Source of the DNA: Amycolatopsis tolypomycina
GTDB taxonomy: Bacteria; Actinomycetota; Actinomycetes; Mycobacteriales; Pseudonocardiaceae
DNA: 64,000 bases
Assembly (NCBI RefSeq): GCF_900105945.1
Contig: NZ_FNSO01000004.1
Coordinates: forward strand, 4,588,001-4,652,000
Direction: 5' to 3'
How positions within the stretch are numbered: the stretch's first letter is position 1; each line of letters begins with the position of its first letter. Shown here piece after piece: positions 51,474-59,545 of the stretch. Under the pieces are notes generated by a model. It saw nothing but the letters and a program-made list of their open reading frames with translations. It was not told the origin of the DNA and did not search any database. The translations under genes were made by a program, and so were the position numbers.

Positions 51474-52918
51474 GCGCGGGCTCCCTCGACCAGCTGCGCG
51501 AGTTCCTTGGTGGCGTTCTTGCCGTGCGCCGTCAGCGGGAACTCCTCGACGACGTGGCACAGCGACGGGACCTTCTGCGGCTCGAGGCGCTTGGCCAGCT
51601 CGCGCAGCACGGTCGTGGGCGGCAGGTCGGTCTCGACGCAGATGGCGAGGTCCCGCGTGTCGCTCGGCGGGATCGCCCCGGCCGCGCGGACGCCGGGGAT
51701 GTCCATCGCCGCGGCTTCGATCTCCAAAGTGGACATCCGGATGCCCTTGCGCTTGAACATGTCGTCACGGCGGCCCTCGAAGTAGAGGTAGCCGTCGGCG
51801 TCGAGGCGGCCGTAGTCGCCGGTGTGCAGGCGCAGCTCGCCGGTCACCTCGTCCCGGCGGAAGGCGCGGGCGGAGATCTCCGGCGCCCGCCAGTAGCCGG
51901 GCATCACGTGCGGGCCGGCGGCGACGATCTCGCCGATGTCCCCGGCGGGCAGCTCGGTCCCGTCTGCGGCGAGGATCAGCACGGACGTGCCCGGCAGGGG
52001 CAGGCCGGACGAGCCGGGGCGCTCGGTGTCCTCGTCCGGCGGCATGATCGTGATCCGCTTGCACTCAGTCTGGCCGAACTGGCGGACCACCTTGACGCCG
52101 GGGAACGCCTCGCGCAGCTGCGCGATGGTCGAGCCGGGCAGGGCCGCGCCGGTGTTGGTGAACAGCCGCACGGGTGCGGCCGGTTCGGTGTCGCGCTGCG
52201 CGAGCGTGGCGATCATGGTGGCCAGCGACGGCACGATCGGCACGACGGTGGCGCCCACCTCGCGCATCCGCTGCAGCAGCCGCAGGTCCGATTCGGCGTC
52301 GGCGAGCACGATCTCGCTGCGGCCGAGCGTGCTCAGCAGCACCTTGTAGAGGCCGTAGTCCCAGGACATCGGGAACCGGCAGAAGACGACGTCGTCGCGG
52401 CGGTAGCCGAGGACCTCCTGGATGGCGCGGGAGGCGAAGGCGACCTGGCGGTGCGGGCCGATCACGCCCTTCGGGGCGGCGGTGCTGCCCGAGGTGTAGA
52501 CGAGGACGGCGATGTCGTCTTCCTCGGTCGCCACCGCTTGGGCGCGTTGCCCGACCGCCGCCTCGACGTCCGTCCAAAAGGGACCGAAGTTCTCCGGCGT
52601 GAGCACGAGGACGGGTTCGGCGTTGGCCACGACCGAGTCGAAGTGGAACTTCTTCATGGCCGGGTTGATCGGCACGAACACCGCGCCGCGGCGGGAAGTC
52701 CCGTAGAAGAGCGCGACGAGCGCCCGATCGGTGGGCAGCTGCACGACGACGCGGTCGGCGTGCCCGACCCCGCAGCGCCCGAGCACCACGGCGACGGCGT
52801 GGCTCCACGCCTCGAGCTCGCCGTAGGTCCAGGCACCGGCGCGGTCGCGGACCGCCGACGCCCCGGCCGCGTCGGCCGCCGCCGCGTCGAGCAGAGAATG
52901 GACCAGAGATTCGTTCAC
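51470..52918 (-). CDS. Beta-amino acid adenylating enzyme / ACP ligase (VinN-like)
   Basis: 482-residue AMP-forming ligase expected to load 3-methylaspartate onto the free ACP. Shows VYTSGSTAAPKG (about residues 138-149), FGQTE near 285, LHTGDYG near 380 and the C-terminal Lys in TAHGKNATKE. The substrate-loop region reads FPMSWDYGLYK, unlike the FDxS pattern of alpha-amino acid A domains, and fits the VinN class that binds the amino group in a shifted position. The GTG at 52918 has GGAG eight bases upstream. First gene of a tightly overlapped operon (ligase, decarboxylase, both mutase subunits, P450). Two TTAGGGG boxes lie about 100 bases upstream. Confidence 0.88.
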   Translation of the reverse strand: MNESLVHSLLDAAAADAAGASAVRDRAGAWTYGELEAWSHAVAVVLGRCGVGHADRVVVQLPTDRALVALFYGTSRRGAVFVPINPAMKKFHFDSVVANAEPVLVLTPENFGPFWTDVEAAVGQRAQAVATEEDDIAVLVYTSGSTAAPKGVIGPHRQVAFASRAIQEVLGYRRDDVVFCRFPMSWDYGLYKVLLSTLGRSEIVLADAESDLRLLQRMREVGATVVPIVPSLATMIATLAQRDTEPAAPVRLFTNTGAALPGSTIAQLREAFPGVKVVRQFGQTECKRITIMPPDEDTERPGSSGLPLPGTSVLILAADGTELPAGDIGEIVAAGPHVMPGYWRAPEISARAFRRDEVTGELRLHTGDYGRLDADGYLYFEGRRDDMFKRKGIRMSTLEIEAAAMDIPGVRAAGAIPPSDTRDLAICVETDLPPTTVLRELAKRLEPQKVPSLCHVVEEFPLTAHGKNATKELAQLVEGARA

Positions 52919-53016
52919 GACTGCCACTCCGTAGGACTCGAAGGATGACCGGGCCGGCGTGGAAGGCACACCTGGAGACCTTCGCCAAGCTAGCCGCGCC
53001 GACCTGCGGATCCACA

Positions 53017-53033
53017 CCCCTAACCGCCCCTAA
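53017..53033 (-). promoter_or_regulatory. Tandem CCCCTAA boxes upstream of the starter operon
   Basis: CCCCTAA at 53017-53023 and 53027-53033, ten bases apart, 99 to 115 bases before the ligase start. One of the clearest examples of the cluster-wide box. Confidence 0.65.
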
Positions 53034-53063
53034 CCCCCGCGTCGTCCGGGTCCGGGGACGACG

Positions 53064-53102
53064 AAGACCCGTCCACCGCGCCGAGGGCGGTGAACGGGTC
53101 TT
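53064..53102 (-). terminator. Hairpin after the alpha-amino acid adenylating gene
   Basis: AAGACCCGTCCACCGC (53064-53079) pairs with GCGGTGAACGGGTCTT (53087-53102) with one mismatch and a seven-base loop, starting 12 bases past the stop at 53114. It separates this gene from the starter operon downstream, which has its own boxes. Confidence 0.75.
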
Positions 53103-53113
53103 TCCGGCTGTGC

Positions 53114-54589
53114 TCAGACGGGCGTCGGCGCCAGGAGTTCGGCCGCGCGGGCCGCCAGGGTCTTGCGGTCGATCTTGCGGTTGGCGTTCAGCGGGAACTC
53201 CTCGACGTGCCGGTAGTGCCGCGGGATGACCCCCTCCGGCAGCACCGCCCGCAGGGCGCGCACCATGTCCAGCACCGGCCGTTCGCCGCCGGTGTAGAAC
53301 ACGAACAGCTCGGTCCCCGCGTCGCCGGCCACCCCGAGCGCCACCGCGTCCTGGATGCCGCAGTCGCGCAGGGCGTGCTCGACCTCCGTCAGCTCGACGC
53401 GCCAGCCGAGCACCTGCACCTGCGAATCGAGCCGGCCCAGGTAAGCGAGCCCGTCGTCGGCGAGGCGGCGCACGCGGTCGCCGGTGCGGTAGAAGCGCTT
53501 GCCGTCGCGCTCCAGGAACCGGCCGCGCTCGTCGGCCGGGTCCAGGTAGCCCGGCGTCAGCTGCGGCCCCGCGATGCACAGTTCGCCCTCGACGTCGTCG
53601 CCGTCCAGCAGGACATGGTCGTGGCCGGCGTGCACCTCGCCGATCGGCACCACGCCGTTCACCGCCACCCGCGGCGTCACGACGTCGTCCCAGCGGTAGC
53701 CCGACACCGTGATCGTCAGTTCCGTGGGCCCGTAGAGGTTCTCCACGATCGACGACGGTGCCGCCGCGCGCCAGTCCGCCGTGTCGCGGACGGTCAGCGC
53801 CTCCCCCGCGAAGAAGCTCCACCGCAGCCCCGGCAGCGCGCCCGGGGTCAGGCCGCCGGTGCGGCGCACGAGGTCGATGGCGCTCGGCGTGGAGAACCAC
53901 ACGGTCAGCCCGCGTTCGGCGGCGAACCGCGGCAGGTCCCGGTACGCCCCGCCCGGCAGGACCACCGCCGGCGCGCCCGCGCCCCACGCGCAGAACAGGT
54001 CGAACATCGCGCAGTCGAAGTTGAGGTCGAACGTCTGCGAGAACACGTCGTCCGGGGTGAAGTCGTAGCGGGCGTCGAGCAGGCCGAAGTAGTGCTCGAC
54101 GGCCGCGTGCCCGATCCGCACGCCCTTGGGGCGCCCGGTCGAGCCCGACGTGAACAGCACGTACGCGGTGTCCGACGCCGGCGACAGCGGCGCCGCCAGT
54201 GCCTGGGCCGCGGACGGCGCACCGAGCACCGGGACCCCCGCCGGCGCCACCGCGCGGCCCCGGTCGTCGGCGACGAGCACGTCGATGCCCGCCGCCTCGA
54301 CCATCCGGGCGGTCCGCGCCGCCGGGAAGTCCGGCCGCAGCGGCACGATCGTCGCGCCGGCGTAGAGTCCGGCCAGGATTCCCGCGTAGGCCGTCACGCC
54401 CTTGCCGGCGAGCACCCCTACGGTGCGGGCGCCGGTTTCGGCCAGCGCGCCGCCCCACTGCAGGGCCAGTTCGTGCAGCCGTTCGTAGGTCAGGGCCTGG
54501 TCGCCCACGTGGACGGCCACGCCGCCACCCGAGCGTTCGAGGCCGCGCAGGAACCGCGTGTGCAGCCCGCTGGTGAGACCGGTGTCCAT
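53114..54589 (-). CDS. Alpha-amino acid adenylating enzyme (VinM-like)
   Basis: 491-residue stand-alone adenylation enzyme. LFTSGSTGRPKG (about residues 146-157), TFDLNFDCAMFD with the alpha-amino-binding Asp, YGPTE near 290, YRTGDRVR near 375 and the catalytic Lys in NANRKIDRK near 470. In vicenistatin, VinM adds L-alanine to the amine of 3-aminoisobutyryl-ACP as a temporary cap; the same is likely here, but the amino acid is not certain from the pocket. The ATG at 54589 has GGAGG six bases upstream. Divergent from the free ACP gene. Confidence 0.87.
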   Translation of the reverse strand: MDTGLTSGLHTRFLRGLERSGGGVAVHVGDQALTYERLHELALQWGGALAETGARTVGVLAGKGVTAYAGILAGLYAGATIVPLRPDFPAARTARMVEAAGIDVLVADDRGRAVAPAGVPVLGAPSAAQALAAPLSPASDTAYVLFTSGSTGRPKGVRIGHAAVEHYFGLLDARYDFTPDDVFSQTFDLNFDCAMFDLFCAWGAGAPAVVLPGGAYRDLPRFAAERGLTVWFSTPSAIDLVRRTGGLTPGALPGLRWSFFAGEALTVRDTADWRAAAPSSIVENLYGPTELTITVSGYRWDDVVTPRVAVNGVVPIGEVHAGHDHVLLDGDDVEGELCIAGPQLTPGYLDPADERGRFLERDGKRFYRTGDRVRRLADDGLAYLGRLDSQVQVLGWRVELTEVEHALRDCGIQDAVALGVAGDAGTELFVFYTGGERPVLDMVRALRAVLPEGVIPRHYRHVEEFPLNANRKIDRKTLAARAAELLAPTPV

Positions 54590-54718
54590 CGAAGTCCTCC
54601 ACAATGAATAGGGGTGCCGAGGCGTCGATCCGGGAGGCCGACGCACGGTAGAGTCCAAAACCGAACCGGGCGGTCGGTTTCCTCTCGGTAGATCCCAACC
54701 TAGCGATCCGGAGTAGCC

Positions 54719-54964
54719 ATGTGGGACAGCACTTTCGACGAGACCCTTCGCTCGTACCTCCCGTTCCTGCCCGCCGAGGAGGCTCTGACCGAAGAGACCC
54801 CGCTGCGCGAGTACGGGCTGGACTCGCTCGCCACCGTGGAGCTGCTCTCCGTGCTGGAGCAGAGCTACAACGTGCGGTTCGAGGACGACGCCCTGAACCT
54901 GGAGACGTTCGAGAACCCGGGACGGCTGTGGACCACGCTGTCGGCGCTGCAGCCCGCTAGCTGA
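54719..54964 (+). CDS. Free-standing acyl carrier protein for the starter unit (VinL-like)
   Basis: 81 residues, acidic, with the phosphopantetheine Ser36 in YGLDSLATVELL. Holds the beta-amino acid during adenylation, decarboxylation and capping before transfer to the PKS loading ACP. The ATG at 54719 has GGAG six bases upstream. Its last eight bases overlap the end of the VinK-like gene on the other strand, a tail-to-tail overlap that leaves no room for a terminator. Confidence 0.93.
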   Translation: MWDSTFDETLRSYLPFLPAEEALTEETPLREYGLDSLATVELLSVLEQSYNVRFEDDALNLETFENPGRLWTTLSALQPAS

Positions 54965-55916
54965 CCCGCGACGGTCCTGCGCCCCGGCGGCGGGGCTGCA
55001 GGGCCATGCGCGGGTTGACCGTCACGACCTCGAACCGGCTGGTGGTCACGCGGACGCGCCCGAAGAGCGTGTCCGGGCCCGCGACCCACAGCTTGCGCAC
55101 GCCGTTGTCCGCCAGCGTGTGGACGACGTCCGGCCAGCGCATCGGCTTGACGATGCTGTCCAGCAGCATCGTGCGCACCTGGTCGCCGGTGCGCAGGATC
55201 TCGCCGTCCTGGTCCGCGACGATCGGCAGCAGGGGGTCGTGGAACTCCAGGTCGCCGAGCACCTCGTCCTCCGCCTTGCGCCGCAGCGCCCCGAACGCGC
55301 GCGAGTGCAGCGGCGGCCGCATCGTGTAGAGGGAGAGCCCGCCCATGCTCCGGACCGTCTGCTTGAGCCAGTCGAGGTTCTTCTCGCGCACGGAAACCAT
55401 GTAGAAGTCGTGGTCGATGTAGCACGAGATGTCGAACCACTCGCCCTTGCCGTCCAATTGGGACAGGGCGTCCTTCAGCTTCTCCTCCGGCGTGCGGACG
55501 AACGAGTGCGTCACGACGTCGGTGTACTCGGTGGCGAAGAACTCGGTCAGGCAGCGGGCGAGCTCCGCGGTCATCCACACCGCGTCCGGGAAGGTCAGCG
55601 ACCCGGCGTACACGCTGGCGGGCTTCTCGCCGAAGCTCGGGCCGGCGCAGAAGTCGGGGCTCATCCCCTGCTCCTGCTCGGCCCACTCGGCCAGTGCGAC
55701 GCAGGTGAGCATGAAGCCGACCTGCGCGTACGGCGAGTAGTCGCCCTCGGTTTCGCGGAAGCGGTCGACCAGCGAGTAGCCGAGCCGCTCGTTCGCCTCG
55801 CCGATCAGCCGGCGGGCGAAGGGGTTGATGAGCAGGAACTTGCCGAAGTCGGCGAAGCGGCACGGGCTCATCCCGGGGAAGACGACCGCCGACCCCGGCC
55901 GGGTGGCCTCATCCAT
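54957..55916 (-). CDS. Starter-unit acyltransferase (VinK-like)
   Basis: 319-residue malonyltransferase-fold enzyme with the nucleophile in GPSFGE (Ser94) instead of GHSxGE, and an FPGM start in place of the usual FPGQG. In vicenistatin the matching enzyme, VinK, moves the capped dipeptidyl starter from the free ACP to the N-terminal ACP of the first PKS, and the first PKS here has exactly such an ACP and no loading AT. The ATG at 55916 overlaps the end of the peptidase gene by eight bases. It is not expected to use malonyl-CoA, so it should not rescue the dead AT of the last module. Confidence 0.92.
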   Translation of the reverse strand: MDEATRPGSAVVFPGMSPCRFADFGKFLLINPFARRLIGEANERLGYSLVDRFRETEGDYSPYAQVGFMLTCVALAEWAEQEQGMSPDFCAGPSFGEKPASVYAGSLTFPDAVWMTAELARCLTEFFATEYTDVVTHSFVRTPEEKLKDALSQLDGKGEWFDISCYIDHDFYMVSVREKNLDWLKQTVRSMGGLSLYTMRPPLHSRAFGALRRKAEDEVLGDLEFHDPLLPIVADQDGEILRTGDQVRTMLLDSIVKPMRWPDVVHTLADNGVRKLWVAGPDTLFGRVRVTTSRFEVVTVNPRMALQPRRRGAGPSRVS

Positions 55917-56865
55917 GGCTGGCGACCTCTCGTTCGGCGCTCCGGCTGGCGGGCGCGGTGGGCTGGATGTCCCGCAGGAACTCCAGCATGACTTCGCGGA
56001 ACCGGTCGGGTTCCTCGAGGTGCGGGACGTGGCTGGAGTCCTCGAAGATCTCCCAGCGCACGTCGTGGATCCGGTCGAAGTACGGCTGGACGGTGACGGG
56101 CGTGGCTTCGTCGTGCCGCCCGGAGATCAGCAGCGTCGGCACCTCGATGTCGTCGAGCTCGTCGATCACCGAGTAGTCCTTGAGCGTGCCGGTGACGGTG
56201 AACTCGCTCGGGCCGTTCATCGTGGCGTAGACGGTGTTGTCGTCGGCCATCTCCATGAACGAGGCCAGGTAGTCGGCAGGCCACGGCAGCACGCGGCAGA
56301 CGTGCCGGTCGTAGAACGCGCGCATCAGCTCGAAGTACTCGGGTGCGTCGGTGGTGCCGGCGGCTTCGTGCGCCCGCAGCTGGTCGTCGACGCCGGGCGG
56401 CAGCTGCGCCCGCAGCACGTCCATCTCCTGCCGCCACAGCGGGTAGGACGCCGGCGAGTTCGCGATCACCAGCCCGCGCAGGCCGTCCGGGCGCTGCGCG
56501 GCGTGCCGCGCGACGACCAGGCCGCCCCACGACTGTCCGAACAGGACGTAGTTGTCCTCGATGCCCAGGTGCTGCACCAGGTTGTCCAGCTCGTCGCCGA
56601 ACAGCTCCGGCGTCCAGAAGCCCGCTTCCTTGCCCGGCAGCCGCGTCGAGCCGCCGCTGCCCAGCTGGTCGTAGTGCACCACCGGGAACCCGTGCCCGGC
56701 GAGCGAGCAGAGGTTCAGCAGGTAGTCGTGCGTGCTGCCCGGCCCGCCGTGCACCACGACGACGGCGGGCAGCTCGCCCCCGGTCTCCCCGGTGACGCGG
56801 TACCAGGTGCGGTACCCGCCGAAGGACGCCCAGCCCTTCGCGATCGGTGGCACGGCCATGCTCAT
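55909..56865 (-). CDS. Proline iminopeptidase-family amide hydrolase (VinJ-like)
   Basis: 318-residue alpha/beta hydrolase of the prolyl aminopeptidase family: HGGPGSTHDY oxyanion segment, nucleophile GQSWGG (Ser near residue 114), Asp in SGRHDEATP and His in SSHVPHLEEP. By analogy with VinJ it removes the capping amino acid from the finished PKS-bound chain so that the free amine can close the macrolactam. ATG 56865 is chosen; ATG 56859, with GAGG eight bases upstream, is equally possible. Shares a divergent promoter region with the glycosyltransferase. Confidence 0.92.
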   Translation of the reverse strand: MSMAVPPIAKGWASFGGYRTWYRVTGETGGELPAVVVVHGGPGSTHDYLLNLCSLAGHGFPVVHYDQLGSGGSTRLPGKEAGFWTPELFGDELDNLVQHLGIEDNYVLFGQSWGGLVVARHAAQRPDGLRGLVIANSPASYPLWRQEMDVLRAQLPPGVDDQLRAHEAAGTTDAPEYFELMRAFYDRHVCRVLPWPADYLASFMEMADDNTVYATMNGPSEFTVTGTLKDYSVIDELDDIEVPTLLISGRHDEATPVTVQPYFDRIHDVRWEIFEDSSHVPHLEEPDRFREVMLEFLRDIQPTAPASRSAEREVASHG

Positions 56866-56947
56866 CACCTCGTCCGTCTCCCTCGTCCCCGGCACACGCG
56901 GCCGGGTCCACGTTCATGTCTAGCCGTCGCGAGGTGGCCGGAACCAG

Positions 56948-56976
56948 CCCCTAAGGGGCGTCTAAAGCCGTTCTAA
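56948..56976 (-). promoter_or_regulatory. Three boxes with exact 11-base spacing upstream of the peptidase operon
   Basis: CCCCTAA (56948-56954), CGTCTAA (56959-56965) and GTTCTAA (56970-56976) repeat every 11 bases, 83 to 111 bases before the peptidase start. The first two match the pair at 18394-18412 on the other strand, including the flanking AAGC. Confidence 0.65.
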
Positions 56977-57036
56977 TCCCGCTGGGAACTCCCTAGCGCA
57001 CGGGTACCGCGCACCGGAAGGAGCGCGGGCCGGAAC

Positions 57037-57053
57037 AGGGGTCCGGCACCCCT
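57037..57053 (+). promoter_or_regulatory. AGGGGT-N5-ACCCCT inverted repeat upstream of the glycosyltransferase
   Basis: Perfect six-base arms, AGGGGT (57037-57042) and ACCCCT (57048-57053), centres 11 bases apart, 95 bases before the start at 57148. Same AGGGG core as the direct-repeat boxes, in inverted form. Confidence 0.6.
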
Positions 57054-57147
57054 AGGCCCGCGGTGCCGGGTCGGCCCGGCGGCGCGCCGCCACTACCTTT
57101 TCCTTCAGAGCAGTGTTTTTTCGCCCGCGACTTCGGAGAGTGCGTCG

Positions 57148-58410
57148 ATGCGCGTCATGATGATGGTGTTCCCGACGAGGACGCACGTCTACAGCATGGC
57201 CCCGGTCGGCTGGGCGCTGGCCGCCGCCGGGCACGAGGTCCGGTTCGTGGGCCAGCGCAACCCGCGCGAGGTGGCGTCGTTCGCCGAGACCGGCCTCGAC
57301 GCGATGTGGTTCGGCGACGAGCTCGACATCGCGCGGCACCGGCAGCTGCAGATGGACGGCGACAACGCCATGCAGGGCGGCTTCCGCATCTCCGAGAGCC
57401 GGCCGGAGCGCTACACCGAGGAGTACGTCCGCACGGTGTACGAGCACTGGGTCGAGGTCTTCCGCTGGACCACCCCGGACTCCCTGCTCGACGAGCTGGT
57501 GCGGTTCGCGAAGGGCTGGCGGCCGGACCTGGTCGTGTGGGACCCGATGATCTACGCCGCCCCGATCGTCGCGCACGCCCTCGGCGTCCCGCACCTGCGG
57601 ATGATGTACGCGGCCGACCAGACCGCACGGATCGCCGCGCAGTACCGCGACCTGCGCGCGAGCCACCCCGAAGACACCTCGCCGGATCCCTTCGTCGAGT
57701 GGATGTCCGCCGCCGTCGGCCGGTTCGGTGCGGAGTACGACGAGGCGCTGCGCCACGGCGTCAAGACGATCGACTGCCACCCGTCGTACCTGCGCTACGA
57801 AGGCGTCGACGTCGACTACGTGCCGGCGCGGTTCGTGCCGCAGAACAAGCCGATGGCGATCCCGCGGTGGGTGCTGGAGACGCCGGAGCGGCCGCGCGTG
57901 ATGCTGACACTGGGCATCTCGAACCGGCAGGTGCTCGGCGTCGAGGAGACGTCGGTGGCCGACCTGCTCGACGGGCTCGCGGACCTCGACGTCGAGGTGA
58001 TCGCCACGCTCAACGCCGCCCAGCTCGCGTCGGTGCGGAAGGTCCCGGACAACGTGCGCGCGGTCGACTTCGTGCCGATGTACGAGCTCCTGGCGAGCTG
58101 CTCGGCGATCGTGCACCAGGGCGGCGGAGCGACGATCGGCAACGCGGTCGTCAACGGCGTCCCCCAGCTGGTCATCCCCGGCACCACGTGGAGCGAGCGG
58201 GTTTCCGCCGTCGCCCAGGAGAAGCGCGGCAACGGGCTGGTGCTCGACCTCGAGGACGTCACGCCGCAGTCCGTCCGAAGTGGACTGGAACGGCTGCTCG
58301 GCGAGCCGTCGTTCCGGGCCTGCGCGCTCGAGGTGCGGGACGAGATGCTCGCGACCCCGACCCTGGACGACCTCGTGCCGGAGCTGGAACGGATCGCGCG
58401 ATGGCGGTGA
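57148..58410 (+). CDS. GT1-family macrolactam glycosyltransferase
   Basis: 420 residues, normal length for EryCIII/VinC-type enzymes. N-terminal acceptor domain starting MRVMMMVFPTRTHVYSM, and a C-terminal donor domain with HQGGGATIGNAVVNGVPQLVIP near residue 322. It should transfer the pathway sugar, probably a xylosamine-type pentose from the genes at 18549-21605, to the macrolactam. Start ATG 57148 has GGAGAG seven bases upstream. The end overlaps the histidine kinase start by ten bases, so the two are co-transcribed. No DesVIII-like partner protein was seen; the short GT-like gene at 3607 is the only other candidate. Confidence 0.93.
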   Translation: MRVMMMVFPTRTHVYSMAPVGWALAAAGHEVRFVGQRNPREVASFAETGLDAMWFGDELDIARHRQLQMDGDNAMQGGFRISESRPERYTEEYVRTVYEHWVEVFRWTTPDSLLDELVRFAKGWRPDLVVWDPMIYAAPIVAHALGVPHLRMMYAADQTARIAAQYRDLRASHPEDTSPDPFVEWMSAAVGRFGAEYDEALRHGVKTIDCHPSYLRYEGVDVDYVPARFVPQNKPMAIPRWVLETPERPRVMLTLGISNRQVLGVEETSVADLLDGLADLDVEVIATLNAAQLASVRKVPDNVRAVDFVPMYELLASCSAIVHQGGGATIGNAVVNGVPQLVIPGTTWSERVSAVAQEKRGNGLVLDLEDVTPQSVRSGLERLLGEPSFRACALEVRDEMLATPTLDDLVPELERIARWR

Positions 58411-59525
58411 CCGGGCGGCCGAGTGTGGTCCGGACCATCGGCTTCCTCGTCCTGAGCCTGCCGCTGCGGCTCGTGGCCTTCGTGCTCGTGCTCGTCACGA
58501 TGCTGCTCGGCATCGCCACCACCATGCTGTGGGTCGGCATCCCGATCCTGATCGCCGCCACCACCCTCGTCCAGGGGTTCGCGGACCTGGAGCGGCGCTG
58601 GGCGGGCGCCATGCTCGCCGTCGGCATCCCGGCGCCGCGGCGGCGGCCGCACGGGCCAGGGCTGCTGCAGACGTGGCAGGCCCGGCTGGTCGACCCGGTC
58701 ACCTGGCACGAGGTGAACTACGTGCTGCTCGCGTTCCCGCTGGGCATCGTGGAGTTCGTCGCGGGGATCGTCTCGGTCGCCGTGCCGCCGTTCGGGATCT
58801 TCGTCGCGCCGCGGATCGGGGCGCTGCACGGCGCGCTGACGTCGTCGATGCTCGGTCCGGACCGCACGGCCCAGCTGGAGGCCCGCACGCGGCAGCTGAG
58901 CGACTCGCGGGCCCGCGGGGTCGACGCCGTCGAGGCCGAACGCCGCCGCATCGAGCGCGACCTGCACGACGGCGCGCAGCAGCGGCTGGTGGCCGTCGCG
59001 ATGAGCCTGGGCCGGGCCCAGCTGAGGCTCGACGCGAACGACCCGGCCGACTCCGCGGCCGTGCGGGAGCTGATCGGCGCGGCGCACGCGGACGCCAAGC
59101 TCGCGGTGTCCGAGCTGCGCGACCTGGCCCGCGGGATCTACCCGCCGGTGCTGCAGGACCGCGGCCTCGACGCGGCGCTGTCGTCGCTGACCGCGCGGCT
59201 GCCGATCCCGGTCGACGTCGAGGTCACCGTCGAACCGCGGCCGCCGGCGCCGGTCGAGACCACGACGTACTTCATCGTCAGCGAGACGCTGACCAACATC
59301 ACCAAGCACGCCGGCGCCGACCGCGCCTCGGTCCGGGTGACCCGCGACGACGAGACGGTGGTCGTCGAGATCGTCGACAACGGGCGCGGCGGCGCCTCCG
59401 TCCGCCCCGGCGGCGGCCTGGCCGGGCTCGCCGACCGGGCCGCCACCATCGACGGCGTGCTCACCGTGGTCAGCCCGGCGGGCGGGCCGACGGTGGTACG
59501 CGCCGACCTGCCTGTCCGCTGGTGA
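58401..59525 (+). CDS. Sensor histidine kinase, NarL/DesK type
   Basis: 374 residues. An N-terminal putative sensor region has four membrane segments (about residues 10-30, 33-55, 113-133 and 137-155), followed by a HisKA_3 helix with the phospho-acceptor in ERDLHDGAQQR (His near 188) and an ATPase domain with the N-box TNITKHAG and VDNGRGG. The ATG at 58401 lies ten bases inside the glycosyltransferase end; a GTG at 58407 with a GTGA overlap is the alternative. Partner of the regulator 20 bases downstream. The signal is unknown; the membrane-only sensor type often responds to envelope or drug stress. Confidence 0.92.
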   Translation: MAVTGRPSVVRTIGFLVLSLPLRLVAFVLVLVTMLLGIATTMLWVGIPILIAATTLVQGFADLERRWAGAMLAVGIPAPRRRPHGPGLLQTWQARLVDPVTWHEVNYVLLAFPLGIVEFVAGIVSVAVPPFGIFVAPRIGALHGALTSSMLGPDRTAQLEARTRQLSDSRARGVDAVEAERRRIERDLHDGAQQRLVAVAMSLGRAQLRLDANDPADSAAVRELIGAAHADAKLAVSELRDLARGIYPPVLQDRGLDAALSSLTARLPIPVDVEVTVEPRPPAPVETTTYFIVSETLTNITKHAGADRASVRVTRDDETVVVEIVDNGRGGASVRPGGGLAGLADRAATIDGVLTVVSPAGGPTVVRADLPVRW

Positions 59526-59545
59526 AACCTCTCTGGGAGAGCGAA

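Noticed and set aside
54957..55916. Trans-acting malonyltransferase that rescues the dead terminal AT
   Set aside because: The sequence belongs to the VinK-type starter transferases (GPSFGE, FPGM), and its neighbours are all starter genes. It cannot be fully excluded without assay.
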